A stretch of DNA of 64,000 bases from Microcella flavibacter (GTDB taxonomy: Bacteria > Actinomycetota > Actinomycetes > Actinomycetales > Microbacteriaceae). The position numbers and the translations under genes were made by a program. The notes under the pieces are model-generated. The model was given only the letters and a program-made list of their open reading frames with translations, made no database searches and was not told where the DNA came from. Within the stretch, counting starts at the first letter, position 1, and the number at the start of each line of letters is the position of its first letter. The stretch is from positions 2,418,001 through 2,482,000 of the forward strand of contig NZ_CP051299.1 of assembly GCF_012530535.1 (NCBI RefSeq). Reading direction: 5' to 3'. Positions 60,380-64,000 of the stretch are shown here, piece after piece.

Positions 60380-60909
60380 CGGCGGCGGCCCCGGCCACTG
60401 ACGGCCGCAGCACCGGCGCGCCCAGCACCGCCCCGCGCGGCCTCACCCCGAAGCGGCTCTACCGCGTCGTCGCGATCGCCGAGGCGATCACCTGGACGGC
60501 GCTCATCTCGGGCCTCGTCATCCGCGCCGTCGTCGGCGGCGACACCGGCGACCTCGCCGTGCGCATCGGCGGCAGCGTGCACGGCTTCGTCTTCCTCGCC
60601 TACGGCGCGACGGCCGTGCTCACCGCCATCAATCAGCGCTGGAGCGTCGGCCTCGGCATGCTCGCCGTCGTCACCGCCGTCGTGCCCTACGCGACCATCC
60701 CCTTCGACATGTGGGCGCACCGCACGGGCCGGCTCGAGGGGGGCTGGCGGCGGGAGGCGACGGACGATCCGCGCGACGCCGTCTGGTTCGATCGCCTGGT
60801 GCGATGGATGCTGCGCCACCCGATCCTCTTGGCCGCAGCCCTGCTGCTCGCCGTCGTCGCGCTGTTCACCGTGCTGCTGATCGTCGGCCCGCCCGTGCCG
60901 AAGGCTTAG
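60376..60909 (+). CDS. DUF3817 membrane protein
   Basis: A 177-aa protein with four membrane helices. The DUF3817 region is KRLYRVVAIAEAITWTALISGLVIRAV, GGSVHGFVFLAYGATAVLTAI and the helix around VVPYATIPFDMWA; a last helix lies at the C-terminus. Function is unknown. ATGA overlap with purQ, so it is the third gene of the purS-purQ operon, a conserved actinobacterial arrangement. Confidence 0.93.
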
Positions 60910-60920
60910 GGGCTCGGAGC

Positions 60921-61016
60921 TCAGACGCCGCCGTTGACGGCGAAGCCGAGCAGCGCCGCCCCTGCGAACACCAGCAGGGCGAAGCCGAGGAACATGAAGA
61001 GCTGGCGCTTGGTCAT
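60921..61016 (-). CDS. 31-aa single-helix membrane microprotein
   Basis: A short leftward frame giving MTKRQLFMFLGFALLVFAGA... and ending in VNGGV: a basic start and one hydrophobic helix of about 22 residues. The minus-strand -10 box TAGGCT lies exactly 6 nt before its ATG, the same leaderless geometry seen at other genes here, which supports translation. No homolog comes to mind. Confidence 0.6.
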   Translation of the reverse strand: MTKRQLFMFLGFALLVFAGAALLGFAVNGGV

Positions 61017-61022
61017 GCCGCG

Positions 61023-61028
61023 AGCCTA
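61023..61028 (-). promoter_or_regulatory. -10 box, leaderless start of the 31-aa gene
   Basis: Minus-strand TAGGCT, 6 nt, then ATG at 61016-61014. Confidence 0.55.
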
Positions 61029-61220
61029 GGCGAACGGCGTTTCGGTGCGGTTTCGGGCGGCGGGCGGGCCTGCTGCTGATGAAGCCTCGGTGGCGTTGTG
61101 CCCGAAAGCCGACCCTCACCGGGACACCCCGGGGCGGTCGGGGCGCGCATCGAGATCGCGCTGGATGCTTGTGACTTCGTCTGCTGAATGGCGGGGTTCT
61201 TCGGTCGCTTCGTGGCGGGG
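61029..61220. other. Junction region between backbone and transposon
   Basis: The left end of the right-hand transposon should lie here, between the microprotein promoter and the TniB-like stop. TTTCGGGC (61051-61058) and GCCCGAAA (61100-61107) form a spaced inverted repeat, but I cannot fix the transposon end without the other terminus, which is outside the window. Confidence 0.4.
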
Positions 61221-62038
61221 TCAGGTGACACCGATGACCAGGGTGCTCTGTGCGGCTTCGATGACGTCGTTGGTGATGGTGTCGAGTTCGTTGATCTTCA
61301 GGACCCGCTGGATCTGGGGGAAGAGGCGTTCGAGGAGCCGGAAGTCGCCGCGGGTGATCCGTGCGATGGCTGCGATGGCTTGGGCGTCGGTGAAGTCGTC
61401 GGGGTCGAGGGTCTTGCCGAGGGATCGCCAGTGTCGCTCGAGGACGAACAGCAGTTCGTCTTGTCCCAGGGGCCGGTACTGGTGGGCGAAGCCGACTCGG
61501 CTGTAGAACTGGGGGTAGTGGCTGAACTGCTTCTCCAGGCCGGGCATGCCGATCAGGATCAGGGCGATGTCGTCGCGGTCGTAGCGATCGCGCAGCAGTT
61601 CCAGCGCGGCGGGACGCAGTCGTTCGGCCTCGTCGACGATGATCAGCTCCACGTAGTTCCTGCCGTGTCGCCATCCCCAGGCCTCGGGAGTGGCCGTGCC
61701 GGGAGGTACGAGGTGCTGCTCGATGCACATGTTGGTGCGGGTGATGGCTTGGGTCAGCTCGTCCTTCAGGTCCGCGGGGTGGTCAGCACGCTGGGGGTGT
61801 AGAGCACGGTGCGGCTCCGGTTCAAGGCGGCGTAGATCTTGGCGTCGTTGTCGGAGCGCGGCCCCCAGTAGGTCAGCAGGTCATGAGCCTTCTCGTAGTG
61901 TGCGTAGCGGCGCGCGGAGAGTGTCTTTCCTACGCCGGCTGATCCGAAGCACAAACCGATGGTGTGCCCGCGGCGCACGGCGTCGGCGAACTCGGTGAAG
62001 CGGCGGTGCTCCTTGGTGACGATGAAGCGCTGGCTCAC
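61221..62038 (-). pseudogene. TniB-like AAA ATPase, frameshifted
   Basis: The N-terminal part (from GTG 62038) reads QRFIVTKEHRRFTEFADAV with Walker A CFGSAGVGKTLSARR and runs into a TGA at 61766-61768. In the next frame the protein continues as DLKDELTQAITRTNMCIEQ, then Walker B VELIIVDEAERLRPAALELL, GMPGLEKQFSHYPQFYSRVG and ITRGDFRLLERLFPQI to 61221. One base gained near 61770-61800 would restore it. TniB/IstB-like ATPases help the transposase choose targets. The start overlaps the tniA stop (GTGA). Programmed frameshifting cannot be excluded, though no classical slippery site is evident. Confidence 0.8.
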
Positions 62039-63432
62039 CTGAGGTCCTCCTTGTAGATCTTCAACGCCGACCTCGGCGCCGGAGCCGGTGCTTCGGTGAT
62101 CCGTGGCGTCTCGGTAGGTGCGGCCACGAGGGCGATGCGTTCGTTGATGCCGGCTCGCAGCGCCCGGCGGCGGGCGTTGCGCGCGGCCTGGATCTCCTTG
62201 AGGCTGACCTTCTGGTCGTGGTGCTCTTGGTTGACGGCCTTGCAGACGAATTCGTCGTGATCGAAGACGCGGATCTCGGTGATGTCGCGGGGGTCGTAGC
62301 GGATCACGACCGAGCGTCCGACGTAGCCGGCCAGAGTTGGCGAGACGTAGCGCAGGCCCTGGAAGCGGATGCCATCGCGGCGCACGACGCGGGTCTTGGC
62401 GACGGTCAACAGCAGTCCGTCGAGGTCTTCCAGGCTCTCGGGCATTCGGGGCAGCCAGCCATCGGCGATCCACGCGCTGCGCGGGGAGGTTCCGAGCTCG
62501 CTGTGCGTGCGGTCGTTGTAGGTGGCCACGAACGCCTCCAGGGCGCTATCGAGTTCGGCCAGGGACAGTTTCGGTGTCGGCCAGGGGTGCCCTTCGGTGA
62601 TGTGTCCGGGCAGGGTGGCGAGTAGCTCGGTGTTGATGGTGCCGAAGAACCGCTCGATCTTGCCGCGGCCCTGGGGTCGGGCGACGGTGGAGTGGATCAG
62701 TCGGATGTGGAGGTCGACGGCGGTGTGGGCGAGCTGGTCACTGGTGAAGTCGCTGCCGTGGTCGACGTAGAGCACGTCGGGCAGGCCGCACATCGGCCAG
62801 GCCGGGTCGGTCTTGTGCCAGATCGCTTGGCGCAGCGCCAGGGCGGTGTTCATCGCCGACGGTGCGCCCAGGAAGGCTGTGTAGCCGCAGACCGCCCGGG
62901 AGCAGTCGTCGAGGATCGTTGTCAGCCATGGCCGTGCGGGCTTGCCGTCGGTGCCCACCACCAGGATGTCGAGCATGGTGTGATCGGATTGCCACATCGC
63001 GTTGGGCAGCTCTGCTTGCCGGCGGAGCACCAGCTCGTGCTTGTCGCGGTAGGACGCTGCGCCCTCCAGGGCGAGGGTGACCATGCCGGGATCCAGGGTC
63101 CGCACGATGTCCCACACCACCGAGTAGGAGGGGACCGGCCACTTCCGGGCGGCGCAGATGCCGGTGACTTTGCGGTGGATGGTGGCGATGGCCGGCCGCG
63201 GCTTGCTCAGCGCCAGGCCCTCGATCAGGTGGACGAGGTCGGGCGGAAGGCGGCGGGAGCCGGTGTCCGCTCGCGAGGCTGTCTCCAGTCCGGCGTAGCC
63301 GTCGGCGCGGTAGCGGGCGTGCCAGCGCTCCAGGGTCCGCAGCCCTACATCGGTCTCGCGAGCTAAGCGCGCGAGGGGCACCTGGTCCTCGACGTGGAGC
63401 CTGAGGATTCGCCACCGCGCTCGAGCGTCCAC
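62035..63432 (-). CDS. TniA/Mu-type DDE transposase
   Basis: A 465-aa integrase-fold transposase from GTG 63432. The N-terminal helix-turn-helix region is VPLARLARETDVGLRTLERWHARYRADGYAGLE. The rve core shows the first Asp in MWQSDHTMLDI, the second in VLYVDHGSDFTS and the Glu in QGRGKIERFFGTINTE. A Mu-type C-terminal beta-barrel follows (RFQGLRYVSPTLAGYVGRSVVIRYDPRDI). All three catalytic residues are intact. The frame upstream to 63555 is shadow from the resolvase gene. Confidence 0.9.
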   Translation of the reverse strand: MDARARWRILRLHVEDQVPLARLARETDVGLRTLERWHARYRADGYAGLETASRADTGSRRLPPDLVHLIEGLALSKPRPAIATIHRKVTGICAARKWPVPSYSVVWDIVRTLDPGMVTLALEGAASYRDKHELVLRRQAELPNAMWQSDHTMLDILVVGTDGKPARPWLTTILDDCSRAVCGYTAFLGAPSAMNTALALRQAIWHKTDPAWPMCGLPDVLYVDHGSDFTSDQLAHTAVDLHIRLIHSTVARPQGRGKIERFFGTINTELLATLPGHITEGHPWPTPKLSLAELDSALEAFVATYNDRTHSELGTSPRSAWIADGWLPRMPESLEDLDGLLLTVAKTRVVRRDGIRFQGLRYVSPTLAGYVGRSVVIRYDPRDITEIRVFDHDEFVCKAVNQEHHDQKVSLKEIQAARNARRRALRAGINERIALVAAPTETPRITEAPAPAPRSALKIYKEDLR

Positions 63433-63439
63433 GACGCAC

Positions 63440-64000
63440 CTACTGCAAGGCGTTCTCGCGCCCGCGCTCGGCGCGCTGAAGGGCGCGGTAGACCGTGGAG
63501 CGGCCCACGCTGAACAGCTCGGCCAGCTCGCCCACGGTGTGCTCGTCGGCGGCATGTAGCTGGACGAGGTGAGCTTCTTGCCGGGGGGTGAGTTTCGGTG
63601 ACTTCCCGCGCAGCCGGCCCTTGGCCTTGGCGACCTTCATCCCCTCGCGGGTGCGGGCACGGATGAGGTCGGCTTCGAATTCGGCGACCATCGCCAGCAC
63701 GTTGAACAACAGTTTCCCCATCGGGTCGGTCGGGTCGTACACCGATCCGGCGATGCTCAGCTTCACTTCCCGCGCCGCGAGGTCGTCGGCGATCTGGTGG
63801 GCATCACGGACTGAACGCGCCAGCCGATCGAGCTTGGTGACCACGAATGTATCGCCGTCCCGACAGGCAGCCAGCGCCTGCCGCAGGCCCTCACGGTCGG
63901 CGTTGCGGCCCGTGAGCCCGTGATCGACGTAGATGCGCTTGGGATCGACGCCGAACGCCGCGAGTCCGTCACGCTGCGCGGTCAGGTCCTGCTCGTCGGT
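63440..64000 (-). CDS. Serine resolvase/invertase (right-edge partial)
   Basis: The last 186 residues are visible; the N-terminus with the catalytic serine is beyond the window. Typical parts are YVDHGLTGRNADREGLRQAL, VVTKLDRLARSVRDAH, the GKLLFNVLAMVAEFEADLIRART E-helix and a C-terminal helix-turn-helix (LTPRQEAHLVQLH, TVGELAELFSVGRSTVYRAL). Probably resolves cointegrates of the transposon, like TniR. The stop is 7 bp before the tniA start. Confidence 0.92.
   Translation of the reverse strand, partial: TDEQDLTAQRDGLAAFGVDPKRIYVDHGLTGRNADREGLRQALAACRDGDTFVVTKLDRLARSVRDAHQIADDLAAREVKLSIAGSVYDPTDPMGKLLFNVLAMVAEFEADLIRARTREGMKVAKAKGRLRGKSPKLTPRQEAHLVQLHAADEHTVGELAELFSVGRSTVYRALQRAERGRENALQ

Larger units (their letters stand above)
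61221..64000 (-). mobile_element. TniA/TniB-type transposon, left part (extends past the window)
   Basis: Three leftward genes in tight array (resolvase, DDE transposase, AAA ATPase) form the transposition module of a Tn5053/Tn402-like (Mu-type) element. Gene order is R-A-B, against A-B-Q-R in Tn5053, and no tniQ is seen after tniB. Ends were not located. The insertion lies just behind the purS-purQ-DUF3817 operon. Confidence 0.75.

Noticed and set aside
61221-64000. CRISPR-associated transposon or Tn7-like targeting system
   Set aside because: No Cas gene, repeat array, TnsA or TniQ is present in the visible part; the module fits an ordinary resolvase-type Mu-like transposon.

Overview
The window is GC-rich actinobacterial chromosome. 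Gene content and style point to the family Microbacteriaceae or a close relative: split purine genes, DUF3073, DUF3817, a sterol-carrier protein beside purD, many GTG starts, and -10 boxes lying 6 nt before start codons. It is not a plasmid or phage. The left edge (to about 4.72 kb) and the right edge (from about 61.2 kb) are mobile DNA. Everything between looks like stable backbone.

Left edge (1-4720): a perfect 45-bp direct repeat (335-379 and 4676-4720) matches the 3' half of a tRNA with a GAA (Phe) anticodon loop. It brackets an IS256-family element (396-1778), the stump of a gene cut by it, a DUF3024 protein, an AlbA/Schlafen-type ATP-binding regulator and an unknown 168-aa protein. This reads as one module of a tRNA-integrated island whose other parts lie to the left. 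Right edge (61221-64000+): a Mu/TniA-type transposon with a serine resolvase, a TniA-like DDE transposase and a TniB-like AAA ATPase broken by a frameshift; no TniQ gene is in view.

Backbone, left to right: small housekeeping and redox genes (DUF1801, DUF554, glutaredoxin-like, dienelactone hydrolase, GNAT, acyl-CoA oxidase, thioredoxin, PlsC); a glucan-type polysaccharide locus (12.1-20.9 kb); prfC, recQ, cysE-cysK, a zinc peptidase, a 1330-aa secreted nuclease/5'-nucleotidase fusion and an arginine-rich DEAD-box helicase; a lipoprotein esterase, an RND pump, a MocR/YczE pair, a DUF4097-PadR pair, paired crcB genes and a decayed GH16 glucanase; then DUF3073, an M20 amidohydrolase and the purine genes purM, purF, purD-purC and purS-purQ.

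The most unusual content is the polysaccharide locus. A leftward operon, preceded by a near-consensus promoter and a leader of about 520 nt, encodes a polyprenyl-phosphate sugar synthase fused to GtrA, a processive GT2 synthase, a GT39-like membrane glycosyltransferase fused to an extracellular GH8-like domain, a second GtrA and an FAD oxidoreductase. Facing it is a secreted GH5 glycosidase whose barrel appears circularly permuted: the nucleophile half precedes the acid/base half. GH8 and GH5 are the two cellulase families most often tied to bacterial cellulose synthesis, so a beta-glucan-like surface polymer is the working hypothesis.

Regulation can often be read from the sequence: perfect palindromes before the thioredoxin gene and the nuclease gene, two PadR-type boxes, a MocR-type operator in a divergent gap, and leaderless promoters at seven or more genes. 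Three genes carry frame breaks (the PadR regulator, GH16 and TniB). In the first two, assembly error and real decay cannot be told apart from this sequence alone.
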